64,000 nucleotides of DNA from Novosphingobium sp. SG707. GTDB taxonomy: Bacteria > Pseudomonadota > Alphaproteobacteria > Sphingomonadales > Sphingomonadaceae. The stretch covers positions 248,001-312,000 of the forward strand of contig NZ_JAAZQL010000005.1 of NCBI RefSeq assembly GCF_012275515.1, read 5' to 3'. Positions 50,345 through 59,680 of this stretch are shown piece after piece. Under the pieces are notes generated by a model, which was not told the origin of the DNA, ran no database searches, and was given only the letters and a program-made list of their open reading frames with translations. The position numbers were made by a program, and so were the translations under genes. How positions within the stretch are numbered: position 1 is the stretch's first letter; the number at the start of each line of letters is the position of its first letter.

Positions 50345-50360
50345 GGCACTTTTTTGTGCC
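50345..50360. promoter_or_regulatory. GGCAC-N6-GTGCC palindrome between SDR and HxlR genes
   Basis: A perfect 5 bp inverted repeat with a T-run spacer, in the 103 bp divergent region and about 20 bp before the HxlR start. It is a candidate operator for the HxlR protein. Confidence 0.4.
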
Positions 50361-50378
50361 CAGCACAGGGTGGGGATT

Positions 50379-50810
50379 GTGGCATTACCCGATGATCTGG
50401 AACGCGGCATGGCGGCGCTGGCGGCCGAAATGGCGCGCTATGGCCATGACCGCGAGGCCCCCGTGCGCGAGGTGATGGCGCGGCTGGGGGATCGCTGGTC
50501 CACGCTGGTGCTGATCGTGCTGGCGATGGGGGAATGGCGCCATGCGGACCTGCGGCGGGCGCTGGCGCGGCTCTCGTCCGAACAGGCGATTTCGCAGCGG
50601 GTGCTGACGCTGAAACTGCGCAGCCTTGAACGCGACGGCTTTGTGCTGCGCACCGCCACCGACCATGTGCCGCCGCGCGTATCCTATAGGCTGACCCCGC
50701 TGGGGCGCGAATTATCGGTTCAGGCGCGCCATTTGATCGACTGGGTCAATGCCCAATCCGAGGCGATCCGTATTGCGCGCGCCGGTTTTGACGCGCGCGA
50801 AGAGGATTAG
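50379..50810 (+). CDS. HxlR-family transcriptional regulator
   Basis: About 143 residues from a GTG at 50379; the ATG at 50409 is an alternative. HxlR motif: VMARLGDRWSTLVLIVLAMGEWRHADLRRAL, EQAISQRVLTLKLRSLERDGFVLRTATDHVPPRVSYRLTPLGREL. It is divergent from the SDR/oxidase operon and converges with the LysR gene. No Cys is present, so simple thiol-based sensing is unlikely. Confidence 0.85.
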   Translation: MALPDDLERGMAALAAEMARYGHDREAPVREVMARLGDRWSTLVLIVLAMGEWRHADLRRALARLSSEQAISQRVLTLKLRSLERDGFVLRTATDHVPPRVSYRLTPLGRELSVQARHLIDWVNAQSEAIRIARAGFDAREED

Positions 50811-50813
50811 ACT

Positions 50814-51815
50814 TCAGGCCCCCCGCATATTGGGGTGGTTATGCTGAAACTGCACGGCGATCTCGTCGCGCCTGGCCTCGGCAATCGGCACGACATTGGT
50901 GATGTCGCCCCGCTCCTCCTGCGCCATGGCCGCCAGACGCTCGACCACCCAGCGCAGCGCGCGGTCATTGTTGTTGGTGATATGCCATTGGATCGCCTCG
51001 CGGATCGGGGGAATATCAAACGGCACCTCGCGCAGCACCAGCGGCAGGACCTTGACCATTTGCGAGGCAAGGCGGCGGTGCATCGTGGCGATCCGCCGCG
51101 TTCCCACCACCAGCGAGGTTTGCGACAGGAAGGTGGGGGCCACCACCTCGATCCGGCGCTGGGTCTTTTGCCGCCGCACGAACCAGTCGTCGAAGGCGGG
51201 CGTGCGGCTCTTGCCGAAACGGGCCGTCACATGGCCCAGCGCGAAATATTTCTCGCGCGTCATGTCGCCCTCCATCGCCGGGTTGCTGGCATCGCCCACC
51301 ACGACATAATCATCCTCGAACAACACCTGGCTGGGATGGTCCGAGCTGATCGCATAGTCGATGGTGAGGAGCAGGTCGATCTGGCCGCGCTCCAGCGTGT
51401 CGATCGGGCTGTCGCCCATCGGCTGGATTTCAAAGCGCATGTGCGGCGCCTCGGCCTCAATCATCGCCAGCACGCCCGCCAGCAGCACCTGCGTCGAATA
51501 ATCCGAGGCCATGAAGCGGATCTGGCGATCACAGGTGGCCGGGTCGAATTCGGGGGCGATGGCGATGGTGGAGCGGATCTGGTCCAGCACCGCGCGCACC
51601 GGCTCGATCAGTTCCTCGGCCCGCGCGGTCAGCACCATCGAGCGACCTTTGACCACCAGCAATTCATCGCCGAAATAATCGCGCAGACGGCCCAGCGCCG
51701 AAGATGTGGCCGATTGCGACAGGCACAGCCGGTCGGCGGCAAGGCTCACGCTCTTTTCCGCCAGCAGCACGTCAAGCGCCACCAGCAGGTTGAGGTCCAG
51801 TCGCTGGAACCGCAT
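50814..51815 (-). CDS. LysR-family transcriptional regulator
   Basis: Protein of 333 residues. The N-terminal winged helix DLNLLVALDVLLAEKSVSLAADRLCLSQSATSSALGRLRDYFGDELLVVKGRSMVLT is of the NodD/LinR-like branch, followed by a periplasmic-binding-like effector domain (FMASDYSTQVLLAGVL and ALRWVVERLAAMA near the end). It lies 11 bp after the extended SDR and is probably cotranscribed with it, so it has no divergent target of its own. It is a good candidate activator of the aromatic operons. Confidence 0.9.
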   Translation of the reverse strand: MRFQRLDLNLLVALDVLLAEKSVSLAADRLCLSQSATSSALGRLRDYFGDELLVVKGRSMVLTARAEELIEPVRAVLDQIRSTIAIAPEFDPATCDRQIRFMASDYSTQVLLAGVLAMIEAEAPHMRFEIQPMGDSPIDTLERGQIDLLLTIDYAISSDHPSQVLFEDDYVVVGDASNPAMEGDMTREKYFALGHVTARFGKSRTPAFDDWFVRRQKTQRRIEVVAPTFLSQTSLVVGTRRIATMHRRLASQMVKVLPLVLREVPFDIPPIREAIQWHITNNNDRALRWVVERLAAMAQEERGDITNVVPIAEARRDEIAVQFQHNHPNMRGA

Positions 51816-51826
51816 CTTCGCTCTCC

Positions 51827-52762
51827 TTAATCCAGCGTCTTGAGCGCGCTGGAAACCAGAGTAGCAAGATCGCCATCATGCGCAAAGCCCGCCTTTTCCG
51901 CCGCCGCCGTGGTCAGCGGCGGTTGCGCCGCAAAGGCCGCTTCGAGCGCGGCATCGGGTTCATAGCGCACCAGATCGGGCGAAACGCCGCATTGCGCCGC
52001 AATTTCCCTGGCCAGATCACCCATCGTGACGCGCTGGGCGGGCAGGGTGACGGCATAGGTGGGCGGCAAAAGCGCGGTGTCGAGGGAAAGCGCATGGATG
52101 AAATTATCCGCACAGCGCGCCACCGACTGCGCCCAGATCGTGCCGCCCGCCGAGACGGGGCAGGTAAACTCCTCGCCCGCCTTCAGCGCATGGAACAGGT
52201 TCGACATAAAGGCGCTCTTCATGCCGCTTGGCCCCTTGGGGCGGGCCAGAATGCCGGGCAGGCGTACGGTCACGCCCTCGATTCCGCCGCGATTGGTGAA
52301 CAGGGCCACGGCATGTTCCATCATCGCCTTATGCGCGCCATAGATCATCTTGGGGCTGAGCGGCGTTGCATCATCGACATAGGCGGGCAGCGGATCGCCA
52401 TAGACGGCAATCGAGCTGGCATAGACAAAGCGGGGTTTGTCGCCCGCCGCGCTCGCCTCCAGCAAAAGGTCATACATCGCGTCGATGTTGATCCGGCGCG
52501 AGGCGGCCGGATCAGCCTCGGCTGCACCGCCGGGCACCGTGGCCAGATGGATCACCGAGGAAACCCCGCCCGACAGCGCCTCGGCGCGCACATCGGCATT
52601 GCCCAGATCACCCGCAATGACCCTTAGCAATTCCGGGCGCGCGCCGCCGGAAATCCCCTCCGCCACCGTATCCATGGCCACCACCTCGCGGCCCTGCGCC
52701 AACAGGCGCGACACGATCTGGCGGCCGACAAAACCCCCGGCTCCGGTGACGATAACTGGCAT
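51827..52762 (-). CDS. Extended SDR, NAD-dependent epimerase/dehydratase (DenD-like)
   Basis: Protein of 311 residues. The start MPVIVTGAGGFVGRQIVSRL and the active-site YGAHK with Ser in VYASSIAVYG are as in nucleotide-sugar epimerases, but the middle (PARPKGPSGMKSAFMSNLFHALKAGEEFTCP) matches D-erythronate dehydrogenase-type and uronate dehydrogenase-type enzymes that act on free sugar acids. It is operonic with the LysR regulator. The substrate may be a sugar acid or a pathway alcohol. Confidence 0.8.
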   Translation of the reverse strand: MPVIVTGAGGFVGRQIVSRLLAQGREVVAMDTVAEGISGGARPELLRVIAGDLGNADVRAEALSGGVSSVIHLATVPGGAAEADPAASRRINIDAMYDLLLEASAAGDKPRFVYASSIAVYGDPLPAYVDDATPLSPKMIYGAHKAMMEHAVALFTNRGGIEGVTVRLPGILARPKGPSGMKSAFMSNLFHALKAGEEFTCPVSAGGTIWAQSVARCADNFIHALSLDTALLPPTYAVTLPAQRVTMGDLAREIAAQCGVSPDLVRYEPDAALEAAFAAQPPLTTAAAEKAGFAHDGDLATLVSSALKTLD

Positions 52763-52835
52763 CAGGCAGGCTCCAAAACAAGGGCCGTGACAGCGCGGGC
52801 TGTCACGGCAAAAGGGTATCAGATCATGTAGGGGA

Positions 52836-55220
52836 TCAGAAATTGATCCCTACGCGCGCGCCAAAGTAGCGGCTGGAATCGCGCGCGGGCTGGCCGATCA
52901 CCAGATTGCCTGTGGTGGCCCCGGCAAAGAAGTCCTCGGCATTGGTCAGATAGAACCTGTCGGTCACATTGTTGACGAAGAAGGTCAGCGTGGCCTTTTC
53001 GTCCTTGGTCTGGAAACCAAGGCTCAGGTCCATCAGGCCGAACGCGCTCTGGAAGGTCTGCGGGTTCTGGTTGGCCTGGAGATAGGTGCCCGAGCGATAG
53101 GACAGGTTGGTGCCTGCGATCAGGTTGAACTTTTCAAACGGGATCGTCTGGACGATCTGGGCATTGACCTTCAGCTTGGGGCTGGCGGGCATCGGCTTGC
53201 CCGACAGATCCTGCGTGCCGCTGGCATCGCACCCTTGCGCGGTGGTTTGGGTGGGCCAGCAGACCGCGCCCTTGAAATTGGTGAACTTGGCATCGATCAG
53301 CGCCGCCGACAGGCTGGCCCGCGTGTTGCCCTTCACGTAATTCAGGTCGGCCTCGACGCCTTGCGTCCGCGCCCCGGCATTGGCCAGGATCAGCACGCCC
53401 ACCAGTTTCGATGTGTCGAAGATCTGCGCCTGATAGCCGCTGTAATTGGTGTAGAACGCGGCCAGGTTGAAGGTCAGGTGGCGGTCGAGCAGGGTCGATT
53501 TCAGGCCCACTTCAAAGCTGTCGATATGCTCCTGCGCCACCGCCTTGGCAAAGGTGGCGATTTCGGCCAGCCCCGCCGCCGTGGTGTTGCCCGGCGCGAT
53601 CGACCAGTCATGGACCGTGTTGAACGCCTTGGGCTTATAGCCGCGCGTATAGGAGGCATAGGTCATGATGTCGCGGGTCGGCTTGAACTGGATCGCCGCA
53701 TCGCCCACCAGCGCCCCCGAGCTGTCCGACAGGTTCCACGTATAGCCGCCCTGGCCAAAGCCGCCGCTGCCATACTGGCCCGCCGCCGGGTTGAAATATT
53801 GCGCGACGTTCCAGCCGATCTTGTCCCAGTTGTAACGCAGGCCGCCCACAAAGGTCAGCCTGTCGTTCACATGGGCGGTGGCGCGGCCATAGATCGAGTA
53901 ATTCTTGGTGGTCGAAATATTGGTCTTGGCCAGCGGGTTGAGCGTCCAGGCGCGCAGCACATACTGGTTGACCGTCATGTCCGAATAGAACAGCCCGACC
54001 AGCGCCGAGAGCGGTTTTTTGGCATCGGTGGCCAGTTTGAATTCCTGGCTGGTCTGGCTGACATAGCCCTGCGCCGACTGGAGATTGCTGTAGGGCAGCA
54101 CCATCGAAGAGGGGAGCTGGCCGATCGCATTGAGGAAAGTTTCAAATTTCAACGCCCAGTTCGGATCATTGCCAAGGAAGGTGTCCTGCGTCTGATACTG
54201 GCCTTCGTGGCTGTAGGCGGTGGTCGAGGTCAGCGTCAGATCGCCCAGGCGCCAGTTGAGGACCGCCGAAGTGTCCTTGTCCTCATAGCGCGACACCATC
54301 GTGGTATGGGTGGACAGTTTGGTGTTGCCATAGCCGATGGTATAGCCCGGATACATCGTGGCCGCGTCCAGCCCCACCGGCGGGGCAAAGAAGAACGAGC
54401 CGGGCGTCCAGTATTGTACGATGAAATTCGCGCCCTTCGACTTCGACATCGCATAATGCCCCATCACCTGCAGGTCGAGATTGTCGCTCAGCTCAAACTT
54501 CAGCTTGGCGCGCGTGCCATAGCTTTCCGCGCGGCTTTTGACGCCTGTGGTAACATTGGTGATCGGATAGGGCGTGCGCTGATAATAGCCGGTCAGGCTG
54601 TAGCTGACCTTGTCGGTGATCGGGCCGGAGGCGCGGCCGTCAATATGCCATTCGCCATCATTGGTGGTCAGCGCGTTGACCGCATATTGCGGCGTGGTGG
54701 ACGGCGCGACGGTCACAAAGTTGATGACGCCCGCCGAGGCCGTGCGCCCGCCCAGCGTCGCCTGCGGACCTTTGAGCACTTCCAATTGCGCCACGTCGGT
54801 GATCGTGTTGACGGCAAAGCTGTCGGCGGGCACCGGCACGCCATCGACCTGAATCGACACGCCCGAAGTCAGGCCGATCGCGCCTTCATTGGCATTGGTC
54901 GAAATGCCGCGGATACCATAGGGAACGCGCCCGTTGAACGTGCCCTTCAATTCCACCGAGGGCACCACGCGGTTGATGTCGGACAGATCCACCACATGGG
55001 CCTGCGCCACGGCGGCCTGCGACAGCACGGCGGCGGCCACGGGAATTTCCTGAAGCTTTTCCGGGCGCTTCTGCGCGGTCACGATGATTTCGGCGGTATC
55101 CTTGGCGCCGGTTTGGGCGGGCGCCTGCTGCGCCATGGCGGGCGCGGCTACGGCCAGAGCCAGCACCGACGTCGAGATCCCCATCGACAGACGCGCGGCA
55201 TGCTTGGCAAAAGTCCTCAT
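52836..55220 (-). CDS. TonB-dependent outer-membrane receptor
   Basis: 794 residues from the ATG at 55220 after GGGGAGG. Signal peptide (ISTSVLALAVAAPAMAQQ), TonB box region (DTAEIIVTAQKRPEKLQEIPVAAAVLS), plug domain with VEVLKGPQATLGGRTASAGVINFVT-type motif, and a 22-stranded barrel ending in RYFGARVGINF with aromatic C-terminus. It belongs to the receptors used by sphingomonads for aromatic and terpenoid compounds rather than siderophores by neighbourhood only. It diverges from an FAD hydroxylase. Confidence 0.92.
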   Translation of the reverse strand: MRTFAKHAARLSMGISTSVLALAVAAPAMAQQAPAQTGAKDTAEIIVTAQKRPEKLQEIPVAAAVLSQAAVAQAHVVDLSDINRVVPSVELKGTFNGRVPYGIRGISTNANEGAIGLTSGVSIQVDGVPVPADSFAVNTITDVAQLEVLKGPQATLGGRTASAGVINFVTVAPSTTPQYAVNALTTNDGEWHIDGRASGPITDKVSYSLTGYYQRTPYPITNVTTGVKSRAESYGTRAKLKFELSDNLDLQVMGHYAMSKSKGANFIVQYWTPGSFFFAPPVGLDAATMYPGYTIGYGNTKLSTHTTMVSRYEDKDTSAVLNWRLGDLTLTSTTAYSHEGQYQTQDTFLGNDPNWALKFETFLNAIGQLPSSMVLPYSNLQSAQGYVSQTSQEFKLATDAKKPLSALVGLFYSDMTVNQYVLRAWTLNPLAKTNISTTKNYSIYGRATAHVNDRLTFVGGLRYNWDKIGWNVAQYFNPAAGQYGSGGFGQGGYTWNLSDSSGALVGDAAIQFKPTRDIMTYASYTRGYKPKAFNTVHDWSIAPGNTTAAGLAEIATFAKAVAQEHIDSFEVGLKSTLLDRHLTFNLAAFYTNYSGYQAQIFDTSKLVGVLILANAGARTQGVEADLNYVKGNTRASLSAALIDAKFTNFKGAVCWPTQTTAQGCDASGTQDLSGKPMPASPKLKVNAQIVQTIPFEKFNLIAGTNLSYRSGTYLQANQNPQTFQSAFGLMDLSLGFQTKDEKATLTFFVNNVTDRFYLTNAEDFFAGATTGNLVIGQPARDSSRYFGARVGINF

Positions 55221-55301
55221 ATTCCTCCCCTTATTCTCATCCCTGACGCTGCACACGTCTTGCATTCTTGCCTAGCGCGTGGGGGCGCCAAGCTCACACC
55301 G

Positions 55302-55312
55302 ATTGTATCAAT
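55302..55312. promoter_or_regulatory. ATTG-TAT-CAAT palindrome in the receptor/hydroxylase spacer
   Basis: A perfect short inverted repeat in the 150 bp between the divergent TonB receptor and FAD hydroxylase genes. It has the T-x-x-A style symmetry of LysR-type sites but is short, so it could be chance. Confidence 0.35.
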
Positions 55313-55370
55313 AGGCATCCATCCATGGTTCGGATTTGCCTGTTGGCGCGCGCGCTCTAGTTTCAGCACC

Positions 55371-56510
55371 ATGGAACGGGAGAACATCAAGAGCGTCCAA
55401 GAGGCGCTGATCGTGGGCGGCGGGATCGGCGGCATGGCTGCCGCTATCGCGCTGTCGGAGCGGGGCGTTAAGGTCGATCTGATCGACCTGGACCCTCATT
55501 GGCGCGTCTATGGGGCGGGGATCACGATCACCGGGCCGACCTTGCGCGCCTATCGCCGCCTTGGCCTGCTGGAGCAGATCAAGGCGCAGGGGGCGATCAC
55601 CACAAAAACGCGCCTTTTCAAATATGACGGCACACATCTGCACGATCTGGAAGAGCCGGTCATCGAGGAAGGCCTTCCCGCCACCGGGGGCATCATGCGC
55701 CCCGTGCTGCACCGGATCATGCAGGGGCGAGTGCGCGAGCTGGAGATCCCGGTGCGTCTGGGGCTGACGGTCTCCGCGCTGGTCAATACCGGCGATGGCG
55801 TGGATGTGACTTTTTCGGATGGTTCAACCGGCCATTACGATCTGGTCGTGGGTTCCGACAGCGTATATTCGAGTGTGCGCGAGCTGTCCTTCCCGCATAT
55901 GGCGCCTGCCGTGCCCACCGGGCAGGGCTGCTGGCGCATCTCGATCCGCAAGCCGCCGGGCCTGGAATATGGCGAGTTCTACCTTGGTCATGCCAACCCC
56001 TGCGGCATCACGGCCTGCGCGCCGGATCAGGTCTATATGTGGATGCTGACCGCTCATGAGGCGCGTGAAAGCTTCATGGATGAGGAGGAATTGTTCAACG
56101 AATTGAAACGTCTGCTGGGTGATTTCGGCGGCAATGCCGGGTGGATCCGCGACAATATGACGCGCGATGACTGGATCAACTATCGCCCGCTGGCCGCCGT
56201 GCTTCAGCCCAAGCCGTGGTATGACGGGCGCATCGTGCTGCTGGGCGATGCGGTCCATGCCACCACGCCCCACCTTGCCTCGGGCGCGGGGATGGCGGTG
56301 GAAAGCGGCATCGTGCTGGCCGAGGAACTGGCGCGCGCCGACAGCGTCGAGGCGGGCCTGTTGGCCTATCAGGAACGCCGCTATCCGCGCTGCAAGGATG
56401 TGATCGACAGCTCGGTTTCGGTGGGCCGCCTGCAACTGGCGCATGGCGACCCGCATGAACATGCCAAGATCCTCGAAGGCGCGCTTTCGCGGCTCAACGA
56501 AGACTTCTGA
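55371..56510 (+). CDS. FAD-dependent aromatic hydroxylase
   Basis: 379 residues from the ATG at 55371. FAD motif IVGGGIGGMAAAIALSERG, DG motif YDLVVGSDSVYSSVREL (SD replaces the usual AD/GAD), and GD motif IVLLGDAVHATTPHLASGAGMAVESGIVLAEEL. It is similar in layout to the hydroxylase at 45356 and may act on a related phenol. It is divergent from the TonB receptor and convergent with the GMC gene 18 bp away. Confidence 0.88.
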   Translation: MERENIKSVQEALIVGGGIGGMAAAIALSERGVKVDLIDLDPHWRVYGAGITITGPTLRAYRRLGLLEQIKAQGAITTKTRLFKYDGTHLHDLEEPVIEEGLPATGGIMRPVLHRIMQGRVRELEIPVRLGLTVSALVNTGDGVDVTFSDGSTGHYDLVVGSDSVYSSVRELSFPHMAPAVPTGQGCWRISIRKPPGLEYGEFYLGHANPCGITACAPDQVYMWMLTAHEARESFMDEEELFNELKRLLGDFGGNAGWIRDNMTRDDWINYRPLAAVLQPKPWYDGRIVLLGDAVHATTPHLASGAGMAVESGIVLAEELARADSVEAGLLAYQERRYPRCKDVIDSSVSVGRLQLAHGDPHEHAKILEGALSRLNEDF

Positions 56511-56528
56511 TCTATGGGGGCGGGCGCG

Positions 56529-58214
56529 TTAAATCGCGCCCGCTTTGATCAACCCCACCGCATGATCGACCGCCCGCGCCGTCAGCGCCATATAAGTCAG
56601 CGAGGGGTTCTGGCACGCGCTCGACGCCATTTGCGCGCCATCGGTAACGAACAGATTGGCCACATCATGGGCCTGACTCCATTTGTTGAGCACGCTGGTC
56701 TTGGGATCATGGCCCATGCGCGCGCCGCCCATTTCATGGATCGCCGTGCCGCCGGGCCCGGGTCGGTCCATGCCGAACAAAACCTGTCCGCCCGAGGCCG
56801 TCAGCATCGCGGCCGCCTCGCGCTTGGCATCGGCCAGCGCGGCCATTTCCCCCGCGCCATGGGTGAAATGGATCTCAAGCTGGGGCACGCCCAGCGGATC
56901 GAGATGTTTTGACAGGGTCAGCCGGTTGGACGCGCGCGGCAGGCTCTCGGCAAAGGCGACCAGCACCATCCGCCATGCTCCAGGCGCGCGCAGGTCGCGC
57001 TTGAAATCCGCGCCGATCCCCGCCTGCCTCTTGCCGCGCCCCCAGCCCGATTGCAGCGCGCCGCCCTGAAACGAATAGCCCCGCGTGAAGCCGTCGCCAT
57101 CGGCCTTGTCCAGATTGCGGAAACGCGGGATGACCACGCCTGTGGGCCGGTTGCCGAAAGAGGTGCGCCCCTCGAACCCCGGCATCAGCGCGACGGCCGA
57201 GAGCGTATTGGCATGATCCATAATATGCGTGCCCAGGACGCCGCTGCTGTTGGCCAACCCGCCGGGCATCGCCTCACTGGCCGAATTCATCATCAGATGG
57301 ACCGAATTGAACGCGCCGGCATTGAGGAACACGATCCGCGCGGTGGCGCTCTTGCGCTCGCGCGTCTTGGTGTTGACCCAGCGCACGCCGGTCACGCGCT
57401 TGGTTGCCGGATCATAATCCACCTTCTCCACCTGCGCATCGGTGATGACGGTCAACCGTCCGGTCCTGGTCGCGGCGGGCAGGGTGGAGGATTGGGTCGA
57501 GAAATAGGCTCCGAACGAACAGCCCCGGTTGCAGATGTCGCGCGATTGGCAGGGGGCGCGGCCTTCCTCCTCCTTGCCCTGCGTCAGATTGGCGGTGCGC
57601 CCGATGGTCAAGCGGCGGTCGGGCCATCGGGCCGAAACCTTTTCCCGCACCGATTTCTCGACGGCATTGAGCGCAAAAGGCGGCTGAAACTGGCCATCGG
57701 GCAGCGAGGGCAGACCCTCCGAGGCCCCTGAAACGCCGATGAAGCGCTCCACCTTGTCATACCACGGCGCGATATCGGCATAGCGGATCGGCCAGTCCGT
57801 CCCCATGCCGTCGCGCGCATTGGCCTCGAAATCATAATCCGACCAGCGATAGCACTGGCGCCCCCAGGTCAACGATTTGCCGCCAAGCTGATAGGAGCGG
57901 AACCATGTGAAGGCGCTGTCCGGCCCCAGTTCATAGGGGTTTTCGCGGTCATTGACGAAATGGTCCTCGGTCCATTCGGTGAAATGGCGGTTGAGCATCT
58001 GCACTGCATGGTCGCGCTTGTAGCGCTGCGCATCGCCGCGCCCGCGAAAGGGCAGCTCCCATGGGGCCTTCATCTCGCGCGGGTAATCGCCATGGACGAT
58101 CTCGCGTCCGCGCTCGATCATCAGCACTTTCAAACCCGCCTCGGTCAATTCCTTGGCCGCCCAGCCGCCGGTGATGCCCGAGCCCACCACGATTGCATCA
58201 AATTCGTAATCCAT
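56529..58214 (-). CDS. GMC-family flavoprotein, glucoside 3-dehydrogenase-like large subunit
   Basis: Protein of 561 residues. FAD motif IVVGSGITGGWAAKELTEAG; cysteine cluster C222-x5-C228-x3-C232 in PCQSRDICNRGCSFGAYF, as in GMC sugar dehydrogenases with a [3Fe-4S]-type site; C-terminal HEMGGARMGHD and NPSLTYMALTARAV carry the catalytic His/Asn. It has no signal peptide, but the small subunit encoded just upstream does. Together they likely oxidise the C3 hydroxyl of a sugar or glycoside in the periplasm and pass electrons to a cytochrome. Confidence 0.85.
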   Translation of the reverse strand: MDYEFDAIVVGSGITGGWAAKELTEAGLKVLMIERGREIVHGDYPREMKAPWELPFRGRGDAQRYKRDHAVQMLNRHFTEWTEDHFVNDRENPYELGPDSAFTWFRSYQLGGKSLTWGRQCYRWSDYDFEANARDGMGTDWPIRYADIAPWYDKVERFIGVSGASEGLPSLPDGQFQPPFALNAVEKSVREKVSARWPDRRLTIGRTANLTQGKEEEGRAPCQSRDICNRGCSFGAYFSTQSSTLPAATRTGRLTVITDAQVEKVDYDPATKRVTGVRWVNTKTRERKSATARIVFLNAGAFNSVHLMMNSASEAMPGGLANSSGVLGTHIMDHANTLSAVALMPGFEGRTSFGNRPTGVVIPRFRNLDKADGDGFTRGYSFQGGALQSGWGRGKRQAGIGADFKRDLRAPGAWRMVLVAFAESLPRASNRLTLSKHLDPLGVPQLEIHFTHGAGEMAALADAKREAAAMLTASGGQVLFGMDRPGPGGTAIHEMGGARMGHDPKTSVLNKWSQAHDVANLFVTDGAQMASSACQNPSLTYMALTARAVDHAVGLIKAGAI

Positions 58215-58837
58215 TATCCGAACTCCACCGCCGTCCAGTCGCTGGAATAGGCGCGCGCGCCGGGCTTAAGCGGGATGTCGGCATCCCAGCGGCCCGGAAT
58301 AAGGTTATATTGCAATTCCTTCGATGCCCCGGCCTCGCTGGTGTAATAGCCGGTGAGGATCAGCGCCTTGATCGCCACCCATGGGCTGGGCGCGGAGGGC
58401 GGCGGCCCTGCGGGGAAGGCTTCGGCGTCAAGCTGCGCCACAATTTTTGCCTGTTGCGCCGGGGGCAGGGCGAGGAAATCGCGGCCCGCGCGGCGGTTCA
58501 GTTCCTGATCCAGCCACAGATCATGGCGCAGCGATCCATCCGCGCGCAGCAGGCCCGGCGCCGCCGCGCCGCGCCAAGGTTCGCGCGTGCCCTCCAGCCC
58601 ATGCGCAAAGGCCAGCGGGAGAAAGGCCCCGACGCCCACGTCGCCCGCGCCGGGCGTATCGCTGCGCGGGATCACGATCTGGGCGACGGTTTTGAGCAAC
58701 AGCGCGATCCGGGGCGAGGGCGCCTCGCCGGCCGCCGATGCGGGCATGGGCAGGCCGGTGGCCAGCGCAAAAATCGCCGCCCCGGCCAGAACCTCGCGCC
58801 GCGTCGCCCTTGGCTGCTTGTGCCGCAAATGTTGCAA
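58214..58837 (-). CDS. Tat-exported small subunit, gluconate 2-dehydrogenase subunit 3 family
   Basis: Protein of 207 residues. The N-terminus PRATRREVLAGAAIFALATGLPMPASA carries a twin-arginine type signal (RR then hydrophobic stretch). The body (PRIALLLKTVAQIVIPRSDTPGAGDVGVGAFL, FLALPPAQQAKIVAQLDAEAF, GYYTSEAGASKELQYNLIPGRWDADIP) is the subunit-3 fold. Its stop and the GMC start share one base, so they are made together, fitting co-export of a folded complex by Tat. Confidence 0.85.
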   Translation of the reverse strand: MQHLRHKQPRATRREVLAGAAIFALATGLPMPASAAGEAPSPRIALLLKTVAQIVIPRSDTPGAGDVGVGAFLPLAFAHGLEGTREPWRGAAAPGLLRADGSLRHDLWLDQELNRRAGRDFLALPPAQQAKIVAQLDAEAFPAGPPPSAPSPWVAIKALILTGYYTSEAGASKELQYNLIPGRWDADIPLKPGARAYSSDWTAVEFG

Positions 58838-58891
58838 GATGCCTCTCCCAGCGATTCGGAAAGGGCGCGATGCGCTGCCTCCCGATCTAAA

Positions 58892-58909
58892 TCAGAATGA
58901 TGGTTCTGA
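58892..58909. promoter_or_regulatory. TCAGAA-N6-TTCTGA palindrome upstream of the dehydrogenase pair
   Basis: A perfect 6 bp inverted repeat, 55 bp before the small-subunit ATG and 63 bp from the TetR stop. It could be the operator for the TetR protein at this target; its core differs from the palindrome at 59681 but both have GAA/TTC arms. Confidence 0.5.
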
Positions 58910-58971
58910 AATATCGCCGGATAGGCATAGCTGTCAAGCGGCCTGAGACGGGCCGCCTGCAAGCGGGCCGA

Positions 58972-59628
58972 TCAAAAGCTTGGCGGGGTGACCAGAAAGG
59001 CCGCGATCATGCGCGAGAGGTCCTGCAGCAGCACATCCCAGTCACCCTCCCACGCCGCCGTGGTGGCCGAGCCAAAGCCGAGATAGCGGGCAATCGTGGC
59101 GTAAAGGATGCGAAAGGCCGAATCGACCGCACGCAGCGGATCGGGCTGTTTCATCTCCGCCGAATGCAGCAGCAGCGCGCCCTTGACCGCATTGGCCGTG
59201 GTGACGAAAGACGCCTTGCCCGTGGCCGCCACCAGCGGATCATTGGTCGCGCGCAGCATCAGCGGGCGCATGATATCGGCGTTTTCCTTGAGCGTCTCGC
59301 CCACCGCCCGCGTCAGCGCCACCACCAGTTGGTCGAGCGTATTAGCCCCGTTGCGCGCCTCGTCCAGCATCGCGCCCATCTGTCTGTCGACCCGTTCGAG
59401 CACGCGCAATTGCACCGCATGGAGCAGGGCGTCCTTGCTTTCAAATCGATTGTAAATCGAGCCGATCGAAACCTTGCCCTTCTTGCTTACCTCCTGCAGC
59501 GTGAACTCGTCCGAACCTGCGGCCGCCATCAGCGCCTCTGCGGCGGCCAACATGCGTTCATACGAGGCCTTGGATCGGCCCTGAACGGGCGCGCGCAGGG
59601 CGGTGGAGAGGGCAACATCCTTGGTCAT
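58972..59628 (-). CDS. TetR/AcrR-family transcriptional regulator
   Basis: Protein of 218 residues: N-terminal HTH (ERMLAAAEALMAAAGSDEFTLQEVSKKGKVSIGSIYNRFESKDALLHAVQLRVLERVD) and a helical ligand-binding domain with a basic, Ala-rich core. It sits between the sugar dehydrogenase pair and the GH1 operon, with palindromes on both sides, so it may regulate both groups. It has no cofactor motif. Confidence 0.9.
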   Translation of the reverse strand: MTKDVALSTALRAPVQGRSKASYERMLAAAEALMAAAGSDEFTLQEVSKKGKVSIGSIYNRFESKDALLHAVQLRVLERVDRQMGAMLDEARNGANTLDQLVVALTRAVGETLKENADIMRPLMLRATNDPLVAATGKASFVTTANAVKGALLLHSAEMKQPDPLRAVDSAFRILYATIARYLGFGSATTAAWEGDWDVLLQDLSRMIAAFLVTPPSF

Positions 59629-59680
59629 GACACGGTTCTTTTCCGGTTTGTGTCACTTTCGTCAACAAAGATCGTTTTAA

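Noticed and set aside
53235..55370. Plus-strand extension of the FAD hydroxylase frame to over 1000 codons
   Set aside because: The first 700 codons are antisense to the TonB receptor. The FAD motif begins just after the ATG at 55371, the normal family start.
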